Positions 1-6,590 of a stretch of DNA of 36,540 nucleotides are shown here, in pieces; the stretch's first letter is position 1, and the number at the start of each line of letters is the position of its first letter. Position numbers and translations under genes: made by a program. This stretch comes from a virus, in IMG/VR virus record IMGVR_UViG_3300044619_000238, positions 1 to 36,540 of that record; one strand, given 5' to 3'. The notes beneath the pieces were generated by a model that saw only the letters and a list, made by a program, of their open reading frames with translations, was not told the DNA's origin and made no database searches.

Positions 1-535
1 ACTGGAGTGATACTTCAGGCGGTACAGGTGGGTTTAGTGTGCCAACTAATGTAGATGATGTTTTCTTTGATGCTAATAGTGGTAATTGTACGGTTAATGC
101 TTCTGCAAGAACTGCTAAAACATTAAACTTTACAGGCTATACGAATACTATAACAATGAGTAATACCATTACTGTAAGCGGTAATGTTACTTTAGGTGCT
201 GGTATGGGGATAGCTGGTGCAAGTGCTTTGATAGTAGATGAAACATCAACTTTAACAAGTAACGGTAAAACGTGGAGTGCGCCATTTACATTTTCAGGTA
301 CTTCTAAAACTTTTACTTTAGGTGATAATTGGGCTATATCAGGACAAGTAAATTTATCTGGAACTACCGCAACTACAATAAATAGTAATACTTTAACAAG
401 TAGTGGTAATTTAACTTCTACAACTTCCGCCACAACATCAGGAACTACAAATATATCATTAACTGGTGGTACGTGGTCAAATTCAAGTACAGGAGTTTTA
501 AGAAATAATTTAGCATTTACAAGTGGTACAATAAC
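1..535 (+). repeat. Long direct repeat, copy 1 (partner at 35111-35645)
   Basis: Base 1 aligns with 35111 at a constant offset of 35110. The first 127 bases are identical. By eye I count about 13 substitutions and no gap over about 535 bases (about 97.6% identity). Beyond about 530 the copies diverge quickly and soon need gaps. The repeat covers the 5' part of the two fibre-like genes. Confidence 0.9.
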
Positions 536-1763
536 AGTTTCGGGAACTGTAAGATATGATACAAATACTTTAACATACACCGCAGGAACAGTTACTACAA
601 GTGGAAGCACATTAGCTATTGCTGCTTCAACTACTTTAAATACAAGTGGGATTACTTGGAATAATTTAACTTGGGGTACTGGTGGTAATATTACTATAAC
701 ATTATTGTCTGATATAAACATATCGGGTACTTTAAACAACAATAACAATAACACTATAAACGGAAGTTTTAATATTAATAATACAGGTACAATTACTTTA
801 CCGGGTTCTTTATCGGGAACATCAACACTTAATATGTTAGGTGGAACTATAAATGCTACAACTGGTGCTATTAATATAAATTTAATATTAAACGGAAATA
901 TTACTTTAAGCAATTTTACTTTTAGTACAAATACTTTAACCTATACATCGGGAAATATAACTTTGTCCTCAAACCACACTTTAACTATTGGAAGTGGAAC
1001 GATAAATACAAACACTATTTTATGGAATAATGTAAGTTTCACTGGTGGTAATGTTGTTTATACTTCAGATTTTAATGTTGGAGGTTTAATTTCTATTGCA
1101 AACAATTTTACAATGACGGGTGCGCAATACAATGTAAATGCTTACAATGGTATATCTGTTGGTGCTGGTGAAATATTAAATAATATTAATTCAGTTACAT
1201 TAAATTTATTAGGTGGAACTTGGAGAAATACATCATTAGTTTTTGACGGAAAAATACACATACCAACTAAAATAAATGGAAATATAAATATAGTTGGTAA
1301 TGTTTTTTTTGATACTAATACATTAACTTATGTAAACGGTTTTGTTAATGCTAAAAATGCAACTTTAAATATTTTAACAAATACTACTCTTGTTAATATT
1401 GATAAAGTTAATTTTAATAGAGTTATTATTACAAGTGGTCAAACATTAACAATGAATAGATTTTTTAACGGTACTGCTTCAATTCCTACACGAGTACAAT
1501 GTGCAACTGCAACAGCAACTTATACAGTAGCTTTTCAAGATACATTTGAAAAGATTGCCAATAATGTTAAGATATCGGGATGCACACTATCAAGACCTGG
1601 TCAATTAATAGTAAACGGTGCTAATTCAAATAAAGGAAATAATACAGGAATAAGATTTGGAAATCAATCCCCTAACGGATTGCCTAAAAATACTCCTACA
1701 ATTAAGACAGAAACGATATTTGGAATAGGTAATATAAGCGAGCCAACAATGGTAATAAGTTAA
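1..1763 (+). CDS. Large repetitive tail-fibre/adhesin-like protein, copy 1, 5'-truncated
   Basis: The frame is open from base 3, and bases 1-2 fit the end of an Asn codon. The second copy at 35059 has ATG 52 bases further upstream of the equivalent point, so only about 18 residues are missing if the copies match. The protein is rich in Thr, Asn, Ser and Gly with almost no charge, as in phage fibres and beta-solenoids. After a shared N-terminal part, units of 124-125 residues recur, marked by LxGGTx (glycine codons at 465, 840 and 1212), then NTLTYxxG, then WNN. The C-terminal 100 residues are less repetitive and contain two Cys. It precedes the lysis block. A role in host binding is inferred from composition and position; no enzymatic motif is visible. 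Confidence 0.7.
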   Translation, partial: WSDTSGGTGGFSVPTNVDDVFFDANSGNCTVNASARTAKTLNFTGYTNTITMSNTITVSGNVTLGAGMGIAGASALIVDETSTLTSNGKTWSAPFTFSGTSKTFTLGDNWAISGQVNLSGTTATTINSNTLTSSGNLTSTTSATTSGTTNISLTGGTWSNSSTGVLRNNLAFTSGTITVSGTVRYDTNTLTYTAGTVTTSGSTLAIAASTTLNTSGITWNNLTWGTGGNITITLLSDINISGTLNNNNNNTINGSFNINNTGTITLPGSLSGTSTLNMLGGTINATTGAININLILNGNITLSNFTFSTNTLTYTSGNITLSSNHTLTIGSGTINTNTILWNNVSFTGGNVVYTSDFNVGGLISIANNFTMTGAQYNVNAYNGISVGAGEILNNINSVTLNLLGGTWRNTSLVFDGKIHIPTKINGNINIVGNVFFDTNTLTYVNGFVNAKNATLNILTNTTLVNIDKVNFNRVIITSGQTLTMNRFFNGTASIPTRVQCATATATYTVAFQDTFEKIANNVKISGCTLSRPGQLIVNGANSNKGNNTGIRFGNQSPNGLPKNTPTIKTETIFGIGNISEPTMVIS

Positions 1764-1765
1764 TT

Positions 1766-1942
1766 ATGGAACTAACAGAAGCAAAAGAAATAATAGAAAA
1801 AGAAAAACAAACAAGGATTAACTCTTTTGTTTTAGAGTTAAACGAATTGACTAAAAAATATAATTGTACGTTGTCCGTAGTTTACGAGCAAAAGACTAAA
1901 GAAAAACCCAGCGAAGCTGAAATAATCGTTATAGCGCATTAA
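1766..1942 (+). CDS. Small hypothetical protein (58 aa)
   Basis: ATG lies 2 bases after the fibre stop and the TAA ends 3 bases before the next ATG, so it fits tightly into the operon. The 58-residue product starts MELTEAKEIIEKEKQ, is charged and helical in its first half, and ends in a beta-like segment (CTLSVVYEQK...EAEIIVIAH). No family is recognised. Tight packing and ordinary codon use argue that it is a real gene. Its position between fibre and lysis genes gives no firm functional clue. Confidence 0.6.
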   Translation: MELTEAKEIIEKEKQTRINSFVLELNELTKKYNCTLSVVYEQKTKEKPSEAEIIVIAH

Positions 1943-1945
1943 TTT

Positions 1946-2260
1946 ATGTTACACATCAAAGATATATTATTACTTGCTTTAAGCACAATGCTGGCTATTG
2001 TAGCGTATTTTGCTAAGGGATTTTTAAAAGACATCAAGGATATGCAAAAAGATATTGAAGAACTTAAAAAAGAACTTGCTAAGGTAGAAACCGAAAGTAA
2101 ACGATATTGGTCTGAGCATAAAATGCAAATGGAAAATAATCATAAAATTTTATTAGAAAAAATTAGTAACTTACAAGAGAATAATAAGAACTCAAGTAAT
2201 ATGCTTAAAGACTTTTTTGAACACATAGAACGCAGATTAGAACGATTAGAGAACAAATGA
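1946..2260 (+). CDS. Membrane-anchored coiled-coil protein, possible spanin- or holin-associated lysis protein (104 aa)
   Basis: Residues about 5-24 form one hydrophobic segment. The rest is highly charged with heptad-like spacing (KDIKDMQKDIEELKKELAKV, then RRLERLENK), indicating a long coiled coil. A single N-terminal membrane anchor plus a coiled coil resembles inner-membrane spanins and the XhlA-type proteins found beside endolysins. The gene overlaps the downstream peptidase by ATGA, so translation is probably coupled. The lysis role is inferred from topology and neighbours; a structural or unrelated membrane role is possible. Confidence 0.55.
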   Translation: MLHIKDILLLALSTMLAIVAYFAKGFLKDIKDMQKDIEELKKELAKVETESKRYWSEHKMQMENNHKILLEKISNLQENNKNSSNMLKDFFEHIERRLERLENK

Positions 2261-2706
2261 ATATAAGTAAACACATAACCTATGCCGAAGCTATTAAGAG
2301 CCAACAGGCAATAAGAATGCGGTTAAGCAATGAGCCAACACCAGAACATTTAGATAATATGAAGTATTTGGCTGAGAATATATTTGAGCCATTAAGAAAA
2401 CATTTTAAAAAGCCAATAGCGGTTACATCGTTTTATAGAAGTGAACTTGTTAATAGAGCCATTGGCGGAAGTTTAACCAGCCAACATTTGCAAGGCGAAG
2501 CAATGGATATAGATGCACAGGTGTTTGGAGGTTTAACTAATGCTGAGGTGTTTGAGTGGATTAAAGCTAATTGTACGTTTGACCAACTTATAAAAGAAAA
2601 CGGAACTATAAATGAGCCTGACTGGATACACGTATCTTTAACCAGACGTAGGGCTAATCGAATGCAATGTTTAAGAATGAGTAACAATAAATACTATACA
2701 TTATGA
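2257..2706 (+). CDS. M15-family peptidase endolysin (D-Ala-D-Ala carboxypeptidase-like, 149 aa)
   Basis: This probably cleaves peptidoglycan peptide bonds at lysis. The zinc site of the peptidase M15_3 group is visible: S75-x-H77-x-x-G-x-A-x-D84 (SQHLQGEAMDID) and a C-terminal W-I-H125 motif, giving H77, D84 and H125 as ligands. TSFYRSELVNRAIGG (57-71) is the usual strand/turn before the site. The length (149 aa) fits a bare catalytic domain without a wall-binding module or signal peptide, so a holin should be needed for release. It overlaps both neighbours by ATGA and sits between two membrane proteins, as expected for a lysis cassette. Confidence 0.88.
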   Translation: MNISKHITYAEAIKSQQAIRMRLSNEPTPEHLDNMKYLAENIFEPLRKHFKKPIAVTSFYRSELVNRAIGGSLTSQHLQGEAMDIDAQVFGGLTNAEVFEWIKANCTFDQLIKENGTINEPDWIHVSLTRRRANRMQCLRMSNNKYYTL

Positions 2707-2912
2707 TTAAGGAAACATTAGAAAGGGTTAAAAAACCAACACCCGATTATTTTAAGAAAGTAATAAACATTGGTATTACTTTAGGAGTTATTGGAACAGC
2801 CATTGCAGCAGCACCGATAGCACTTCCAGCGGTTTTAGTAACTGTAAGCGGTTATATGGCAACTGCTGGAATAATAGCAGCAGCGGTAGCAAAGACTACC
2901 GTTGATAAATAA
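2703..2912 (+). CDS. Holin-like small membrane protein (69 aa)
   Basis: The product has a short charged N-terminus (residues 1-20) followed by a nearly continuous hydrophobic stretch from about 22 to 64, broken by Pro and Gly around residues 38-50. This is compatible with two membrane helices, and the protein ends in a short polar tail (KTTVDK). Size, topology and position right after the endolysin (ATGA overlap) fit a class II-type holin. No sequence motif identifies holins reliably, so this is inference from topology and neighbours. The coiled-coil protein at 1946 is the alternative candidate. Confidence 0.55.
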   Translation: MIKETLERVKKPTPDYFKKVINIGITLGVIGTAIAAAPIALPAVLVTVSGYMATAGIIAAAVAKTTVDK

Positions 2913-3010
2913 TGCCTATTGAGTGGAGGTTATTTTGCGTTTTTGTTATCTACGTTGTTGGAATGTGGGTAATTTTAGAATGGATTGATAAAAACGATAA
3001 AAAGAAATAG
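2912..3010 (+). CDS. Very small single-span membrane protein (32 aa)
   Basis: ATG overlaps the preceding stop by one base (TAATG) and the frame ends at TAG 3008-3010, right at the terminator stem. The product begins MPIEWRLFCVFVIYVVG, has one hydrophobic segment (about residues 6-22) and ends in a lysine-rich tail (DKNDKKK). It may be an accessory lysis protein. It is short, so real expression is plausible but not proven; the tight TAATG coupling is the main support. Confidence 0.45.
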   Translation: MPIEWRLFCVFVIYVVGMWVILEWIDKNDKKK

Positions 3011-3030
3011 CCCCTAATTATTGGGGCTTT
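3009..3030. terminator. Bidirectional intrinsic terminator between convergent blocks
   Basis: AGCCCC (3009-3014) pairs with GGGGCT (3023-3028) around an 8-nt A/T loop, followed by a T-rich run on the + strand; A-rich sequence precedes it for the - strand. It lies between the stop of the rightward lysis block (3010) and the stop of the leftward block (3034), where a shared terminator is expected. Confidence 0.75.
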
Positions 3031-3033
3031 AAT

Positions 3034-3312
3034 TCATACCTTACTCATTTTAGTTACCGTATAATATTCATCTAAGACAGGCAAATATAGACTTTTAAAA
3101 CTATCTTCTTGTGTGGCTTCCGGTATTGTTTTAACTATGTATTCTTTTGCAGATTGTTGTAAATAGTGTTGAAGCAAATTACTTACATCGTGATAAGTAA
3201 AATTCTCAAGTTCAGCCAATTCTTTTGCTTTGGTGGTAGTGTATCCCAGTTTAACTAACTGATAAAACACCGAGCCTTTACCGTTGTTTATTGCTTTGAT
3301 TAATCTGCTCAT
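3034..3312 (-). CDS. Hypothetical protein (92 aa), last gene of leftward block
   Basis: This 92-residue protein is mostly helical by composition (KAINNGKGSVFYQLVKLGYTTTKAKELAELENFTYHDV). The 'GYTTTKAKELAELENFTY' stretch could be a helix-turn-helix-like pair, but I cannot assign a family. It overlaps the upstream gene by ATGA and ends 4 bases from the shared terminator, so it is probably the distal gene of the leftward transcript that starts near 3985. The function is unknown. Confidence 0.6.
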   Translation of the reverse strand: MSRLIKAINNGKGSVFYQLVKLGYTTTKAKELAELENFTYHDVSNLLQHYLQQSAKEYIVKTIPEATQEDSFKSLYLPVLDEYYTVTKMSKV

Positions 3313-3524
3313 ATTTTTACTTTTTTACGTTTTAAGTCGTTTATATTTATACTACCTACGTATTCATACCTGGTGCCATCAGGGTAAGCAGTAGAAGCTA
3401 TCCTATGGCTATAAAGCCAATTAGGAGTGGTAGGGTTTTTAGTTGGAAACATTTTAAACGCAAATAGAATGCGGTCTAATATTTTGGCTATTAGCCTAAA
3501 TAGTTTTGTGTAAGTTGTTTTCAT
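3309..3524 (-). CDS. Hypothetical protein (71 aa)
   Basis: The N-terminus is amphipathic and partly hydrophobic (MKTTYTKLFRLIAKILDRILFAFKMF). A short polar beta-like C-terminal half with several Tyr and Arg follows (DGTRYEYVGSININDLKRKK). It overlaps the next leftward gene by ATGA. No family is recognised. The basic, amphipathic first 25 residues might associate with membrane, but no clean transmembrane segment is present. It lies 64 bases downstream of the 123-aa gene's stop and is probably co-transcribed with it. Confidence 0.5.
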   Translation of the reverse strand: MKTTYTKLFRLIAKILDRILFAFKMFPTKNPTTPNWLYSHRIASTAYPDGTRYEYVGSININDLKRKKVKI

Positions 3525-3588
3525 AATTATTAGTTTAGTTGTATAAGCGTGTATTTATAGCGGCAATAAACAAGTTACCAGCAATGCC

Positions 3589-3960
3589 TCAGAACGTAAC
3601 CTTAGTTCCATCTGAATTAGTTGCAGGTTCTAAAAAGTCTTCATTTTTAAATGGCACAAATTCAACTCCCATTTTACCTCCTTCTATATTTGTGTTTCGG
3701 TAAACAGTACCCAACTTTAGGTTTTTATAAGCCAAATAGTATTTATCAAATTCACCTTCTTTTTGAAATCTATGCAAGTCTTTTGCATCTTCTAAAGTTG
3801 GTTCACGTTTTAGTATTTGTCTCAATACTTCTTTAATTACATTTTCCTCTGCCTCTGCAAAGTTCTTAGTAATTTGTGCCATCATATCCGACAAGGCACT
3901 GCTGGTAACAGCACCCTTGTTCAATGCGGGGTTTTCGTCTCCGAAAGAAAGTTTTTCCAT
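3589..3960 (-). CDS. Hypothetical phage protein (123 aa) with its own promoter
   Basis: A 123-residue protein with a helical centre (SDMMAQITKNFAEAEENVIKEVLRQILKREPTLEDAKDL) and a beta-like acidic C-terminus. An exact Bacteroidetes -7 box, TATATTTG, lies 24 bases before the ATG on this strand (3992 down to 3985), which supports both gene and start. No enzymatic motif is visible and no family name can be given. The strong promoter and small size fit an early, host-directed or regulatory phage protein, but that is inference only. Confidence 0.65.
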   Translation of the reverse strand: MEKLSFGDENPALNKGAVTSSALSDMMAQITKNFAEAEENVIKEVLRQILKREPTLEDAKDLHRFQKEGEFDKYYLAYKNLKLGTVYRNTNIEGGKMGVEFVPFKNEDFLEPATNSDGTKVTF

Positions 3961-3984
3961 TTTATTAAGTTTTATTTTTCAAAT

Positions 3985-3992
3985 CAAATATA
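3985..3992 (-). promoter_or_regulatory. Bacteroidetes-type promoter, -7 box TATATTTG
   Basis: The - strand reads TATATTTG, an exact TAnnTTTG match, with a TTG about 22 bases upstream that could be the -33 element. It drives the leftward gene starting at 3960. An imperfect inverted repeat, TAGTGC/GCACTA, overlaps the region just upstream and could bind a regulator. Confidence 0.6.
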
Positions 3993-4029
3993 GTGCTTTT
4001 AAACCCGCACTAAACAAGGCTGCAAACCG

Positions 4030-4248
4030 TTACAACCCACCCTCATACTCCTTGATAATGAGTTCCTGTAAGTTAATAAAATCATTTACGTTAAGCAAGT
4101 CTAAGACTAAGTTAGTAACATCGTTACCATTATAGTAAATTGTTTCAATCTCACACTCCGTTGCTTTAGCTGGTGTGTCGTAAGTGCTGAAGTCTTTGCT
4201 TATGTTGGCATCTATTTCTAATCTATGCCCTTTGAAGTCTATGGTCAT
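4030..4248 (-). CDS. Hypothetical protein (72 aa)
   Basis: A small acidic protein with a beta-rich start (MTIDFKGHRLEIDANI), a central 'ATECEIETIYYNGNDVTNLVLDLL' segment and a helical C-terminus. It looks like one compact alpha/beta domain. Its start overlaps the stop of the upstream leftward gene by ATGA. No family is assigned. About 70 bases containing the promoter for the next gene separate it from 3960. Confidence 0.55.
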   Translation of the reverse strand: MTIDFKGHRLEIDANISKDFSTYDTPAKATECEIETIYYNGNDVTNLVLDLLNVNDFINLQELIIKEYEGGL

Positions 4249-4559
4249 ATTTCTTTGTATTCAGTTGTTGGTTTGTAAATCTTATATCCTAAATTTTTTA
4301 AATAATCAATACATTTTTGCTCGTTTAAATCTGCAAAAGAATTGTTATTTGATTTTATTGTATCTCTTAATAATTTTTTCCATCGTCTTTTACTTAATTG
4401 AACGCAGTTTTTATGTAAAAAATCACCACAATAACCGCTGGCAGTTGTATATTTAGACATACCATATTTACGACAAATAGTTGTAAATTGCTCAGAAGTA
4501 AATTCATTTGGCATATTTGCTAATGAATTTGTTAATATATTTTTATATTCATTATTCAT
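4245..4559 (-). CDS. Hypothetical protein (104 aa), possible DNA-binding fold
   Basis: A 104-residue basic protein. Residues about 17-60 (EFTSEQFTTICRKYGMSK...FLHKNCVQLSKRRWKK) have the helix-turn-helix-strand pattern and basic tail seen in small winged-helix proteins. The C-terminal part (CIDYLKNLGYKIYKP) resembles a short alpha/beta hairpin. These are impressions from the sequence; no family is identified. It overlaps both neighbours by ATGA. Base composition is more A/T-rich than its neighbours. Confidence 0.5.
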   Translation of the reverse strand: MNNEYKNILTNSLANMPNEFTSEQFTTICRKYGMSKYTTASGYCGDFLHKNCVQLSKRRWKKLLRDTIKSNNNSFADLNEQKCIDYLKNLGYKIYKPTTEYKEI

Positions 4560-4708
4560 CTTATCTTAATTATTTCGAGGTTTGACAAAGTACCCCATTT
4601 TGGGTACATTTTAGTAAATTCTTTTAATGCCAGGATTTTATCCAATGCTTTAATCGTTTCCGATACTTGCCGACCTTTGTAGGTGTAGCAAAATTTAAAG
4701 AGTTTCAT
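4556..4708 (-). CDS. Hypothetical protein (50 aa)
   Basis: I prefer the ATG at 4708 (MKLFKFCYTYKGRQ...) because the longer frame starting at 4771 overlaps the upstream gene by 77 bases; the short form overlaps by only 14. The product is basic and ends LSNLEIIKIR. The pattern 'FCYTYKGRQVSETIKALDKILALKEFTKMYP' suggests a strand, a turn and a helix. No family is recognised. Confidence 0.45.
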   Translation of the reverse strand: MKLFKFCYTYKGRQVSETIKALDKILALKEFTKMYPKWGTLSNLEIIKIR

Positions 4709-4949
4709 AGGTAGTAATGGCTTTAGCGTGATAGTTAATATAAACTCGTAATTCATCAAATTGTAGCCCAAACCAATACTGGTTTATTCCCTGTTCAGGC
4801 TCGTATATTTTAGGCTCACCAGCTTCTAAGTGGAGGGCCTTAAAGGCTTCTTTGTCTAAGTCAATAGATATACTATCGACTTTAGTTCTGCATCCCGATA
4901 ATGCTGCCTTTAGCATATCAGCTTTTAGTTTAATGTCTTGTAGTTTCAT
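4695..4949 (-). CDS. Hypothetical protein (84 aa), first gene of leftward block
   Basis: The ATG at 4949 is preferred over the one at 5030. The 27 extra N-terminal residues of the longer frame (rich in Phe, Tyr and Leu) read like translated intergenic DNA and would run through the candidate promoter at 5002-5009. The product starts MKLQDIKLKADMLKAALSG and continues as an alpha/beta protein ending YINYHAKAITTYETL. No family is assigned. As first gene after the divergent intergenic region it is likely expressed early. Confidence 0.55.
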   Translation of the reverse strand: MKLQDIKLKADMLKAALSGCRTKVDSISIDLDKEAFKALHLEAGEPKIYEPEQGINQYWFGLQFDELRVYINYHAKAITTYETL

Positions 4950-5001
4950 TGTGTTTTGTTTTAGTTTGATGGTGTAAAAGTACGGTATTAATTTTAAATA
5001 C

Positions 5002-5009
5002 CAAAAATA
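5002..5009 (-). promoter_or_regulatory. Bacteroidetes-type -7 box TATTTTTG for the leftward block
   Basis: The - strand reads TATTTTTG, matching TAnnTTTG, 52 bases before the preferred start at 4949. It sits in the 136-base divergent region between leftward and rightward blocks. A -33 element is not clear. Confidence 0.4.
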
Positions 5010-5072
5010 ATTTAATCTAAATATTAACATTATTTTGTTAGTAAGTAATTATTAGTATTAAAAAGTATTTAC

Positions 5073-5080
5073 TATATTTG
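5073..5080 (+). promoter_or_regulatory. Bacteroidetes-type -7 box TATATTTG for the replication block
   Basis: TATATTTG is an exact TAnnTTTG match located 5 bases before the ATG at 5086, so the transcript would have almost no leader. The spacing to the nearest TTTG upstream (5034-5037) is too long for a classical -33 element. The same 8-mer forms the leftward promoter at 3985-3992. Confidence 0.5.
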
Positions 5081-5085
5081 TAACC

Positions 5086-5232
5086 ATGAAAACAAAAGAA
5101 ATTAAGAGGGTAATGTCGGTTAAGTTAACCGAGTCCCTAATAAGCAAGTACGAAAAGGAAGCTAAAAAGCAACGTAGAACAGTTCATTTTTTAATGTGTG
5201 ATGCAATAGAAAGGGGGTTAAAAAATGGTTAA
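5086..5232 (+). CDS. Small ribbon-helix-helix DNA-binding protein (48 aa)
   Basis: The product has the compact CopG/Arc-type pattern: a short N-terminal strand (RVMSVKL, about 8-14), helix one (TESLISKYEKEAKKQ), a turn (RRT) and helix two (VHFLMCDAIERGL). These proteins bind DNA as dimers through the strand pair. It is first in the rightward block, next to the divergent promoters, where a repressor or early regulator would sit. It overlaps the following gene by 8 bases. The RHH assignment rests on pattern only; the regulatory target is inferred. Confidence 0.65.
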   Translation: MKTKEIKRVMSVKLTESLISKYEKEAKKQRRTVHFLMCDAIERGLKNG

Positions 5233-5662
5233 GATATATGAAATAATATGTCCTATATCTAATAACCCTGTTTATATTGGTATGACTAAAAATACTGTAT
5301 TAAATAGATTAAATCAACATTTAAAAAATCCACAAGGAACTAAAGAAAAAATTAAATGGACTAATAACATAAATAATTTAGGATTAATTCCTAAAATAAA
5401 TGAATTAGAAACATTAAATTATTTTGATTTAGATATTGAAAAAAATTGGATTGAAAAATATAAAAAATTAGGTTTTAATTTATTTAATGCAAATGGAAAT
5501 ATTAAAAAAGAACAAAAAATAAGTATCACTATTCAACTATCTACGGAGGCCCTAAAGATACTTGAACGTGCAGCTAAACGACAAAAGCAACCTAAACAAG
5601 TAATTATTGATGAACTAATTAAAAACCAAAACAATGAGCAAACTAATCAACCTATCGATTGA
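5225..5662 (+). CDS. GIY-YIG nuclease domain fused to a ribbon-helix-helix domain (145 aa)
   Basis: Residues 3-90 fit a single GIY-YIG nuclease domain: KIYEI (3-7) at the GIY position, VYIG (16-19), Arg28 in NRLNQH, Glu72 in IEKNWI as metal-binding acid, and NLFNANG (85-91) at the end. Residues about 98-135 (KISITIQLSTEALKILERAA...QVIIDELIK) form a second domain with the strand-helix-helix pattern of RHH DNA-binding proteins. The nuclease could thus be directed to a site by its own DNA-binding tail, like GIY-YIG homing enzymes with other tails, or act as a host-DNA or repair nuclease. The first Gly of GIY is replaced by Lys. A/T content is higher than its neighbours. Confidence 0.7.
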   Translation: MVKIYEIICPISNNPVYIGMTKNTVLNRLNQHLKNPQGTKEKIKWTNNINNLGLIPKINELETLNYFDLDIEKNWIEKYKKLGFNLFNANGNIKKEQKISITIQLSTEALKILERAAKRQKQPKQVIIDELIKNQNNEQTNQPID

Positions 5663-5945
5663 CTTGACAAAAATTGACAAGTCAAAAATTAACAACCATC
5701 CAAACGGATCTAAGTATTATTCCATAACAGTTGAACTTAAAGATGAAGCTGATGCCTATGGTAATAATGTTAGTGCCTGGAATGCACAAACTAAAGAAGA
5801 ACGTGCTGCTAAAGCTAATCGCCAATTTATTGGAAATGGCAAAGTAATTTGGGAAAATACTCCCAGTCAAACTGCGCAACCATCCGTTAGTTATCAAGCT
5901 AAGCCAATTACTGATGTAAATGATGATAATCAATTACCTTTTTAA
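5634..5945 (+). CDS. Probable phage single-stranded DNA-binding protein (103 aa)
   Basis: The C-terminus ends DDNQLPF after an acidic linker, the signature tail with which SSBs recruit partner proteins. The body (SIDLTKIDKSKI...GSKYYSITVELKDE...NRQFIGNGKVIW) is beta-rich and short, as in compact phage SSBs rather than full-length bacterial Ssb. It stands directly before the annealing protein and exonuclease genes, completing a recombination set. The start at 5634 overlaps the previous gene by 29 bases. An OB fold is inferred from composition. Confidence 0.65.
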   Translation: MSKLINLSIDLTKIDKSKINNHPNGSKYYSITVELKDEADAYGNNVSAWNAQTKEERAAKANRQFIGNGKVIWENTPSQTAQPSVSYQAKPITDVNDDNQLPF

Positions 5946-5948
5946 CCT

Positions 5949-6590
5949 ATGAGCAATTTACCTACATTAGCCGACCTAAACAAAGATATTCAAGCTGCAT
6001 TTAAACATGATCAGCTTAATACTTTATTAAACCAACAACCACCCCAAACATGGGTTAAGCAAAACAAGTTTGCAAATAATAGTTTGTATTTACCTATTGA
6101 CAAGGTAGAATTTCTTTTAACTCGCATCTTCCAACAATGGAGGTGCGAGGTTATAGAATACAAACAGCTGTTTAATGCTATAAGCTGCCATATTAGGCTA
6201 CATTACTTAAATCCAATAACAGGCGAATGGTCATTCCATGATGGTGTTGGTGCTGCAGATATACAAGTAAAAGCTGGTAGTAGTGCTTCTGAATTGCAAA
6301 ACATAAACCGTAATGCAACCGGAATGGCTTTACCTATTGCTAAATCTTATGCTCTTAAAGATGCGGCCCACCATTTAGGTAAGCTATTTGGAAAAGATTT
6401 AAACCGAGCCGATGCTGTTGAGTTCTCAGGTGCTTATGATATGCCTACTATAGATAATATAGTAGAAGTATTTGAGCAAGTAAAAGATAAGCTAACCATT
6501 ACTGAATTGGATGCAGCAGAACGAATTATTAATAACAAAGAAGCTAATTCTTTTAAAAAATTGTATAACCATTTAAAAACTAAACTATGA
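5949..6590 (+). CDS. Rad52-like single-strand annealing protein (213 aa)
   Basis: The region from about residue 35 to 155 resembles Rad52/Sak-type annealing proteins: a start with WVKQNKFANNSLYLPIDKVE, strands carrying RCEVIEYKQ...ISCHIRLHYLNP, a glycine-rich DGVGAAD segment, and the helical stretch LPIAKSYALKDAAHHLGKLFGKDL, which parallels the 'KEAVTDALKRALRNFG' signature of that superfamily. The C-terminal 55 residues are a charged helical tail. Such proteins pair complementary single strands made by the partner exonuclease, encoded immediately downstream (ATGA overlap). Confidence 0.65.
   Translation: MSNLPTLADLNKDIQAAFKHDQLNTLLNQQPPQTWVKQNKFANNSLYLPIDKVEFLLTRIFQQWRCEVIEYKQLFNAISCHIRLHYLNPITGEWSFHDGVGAADIQVKAGSSASELQNINRNATGMALPIAKSYALKDAAHHLGKLFGKDLNRADAVEFSGAYDMPTIDNIVEVFEQVKDKLTITELDAAERIINNKEANSFKKLYNHLKTKL

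Noticed and set aside
1-535. Simple terminal redundancy marking a complete circular genome
   Set aside because: The two ends differ at about 13 sites and diverge completely after about 535 bases, so this is not the exact overlap an assembler leaves on a circular molecule.
137-913. Long opposite-strand open frame (258 aa) and its counterpart at 35247-35543
   Set aside because: Both are mirror readings of the same repetitive fibre genes. The Val/Pro/Leu-rich products have no domain, and the frames persist because Thr/Asn/Ser codons rarely give stops on the other strand.
3034-5232. Integrase or classical repressor/Cro lysogeny switch
   Set aside because: The divergent promoters suggested one, but no tyrosine or serine recombinase motif and no cI-like repressor is visible in the window; only a small RHH protein lies there.
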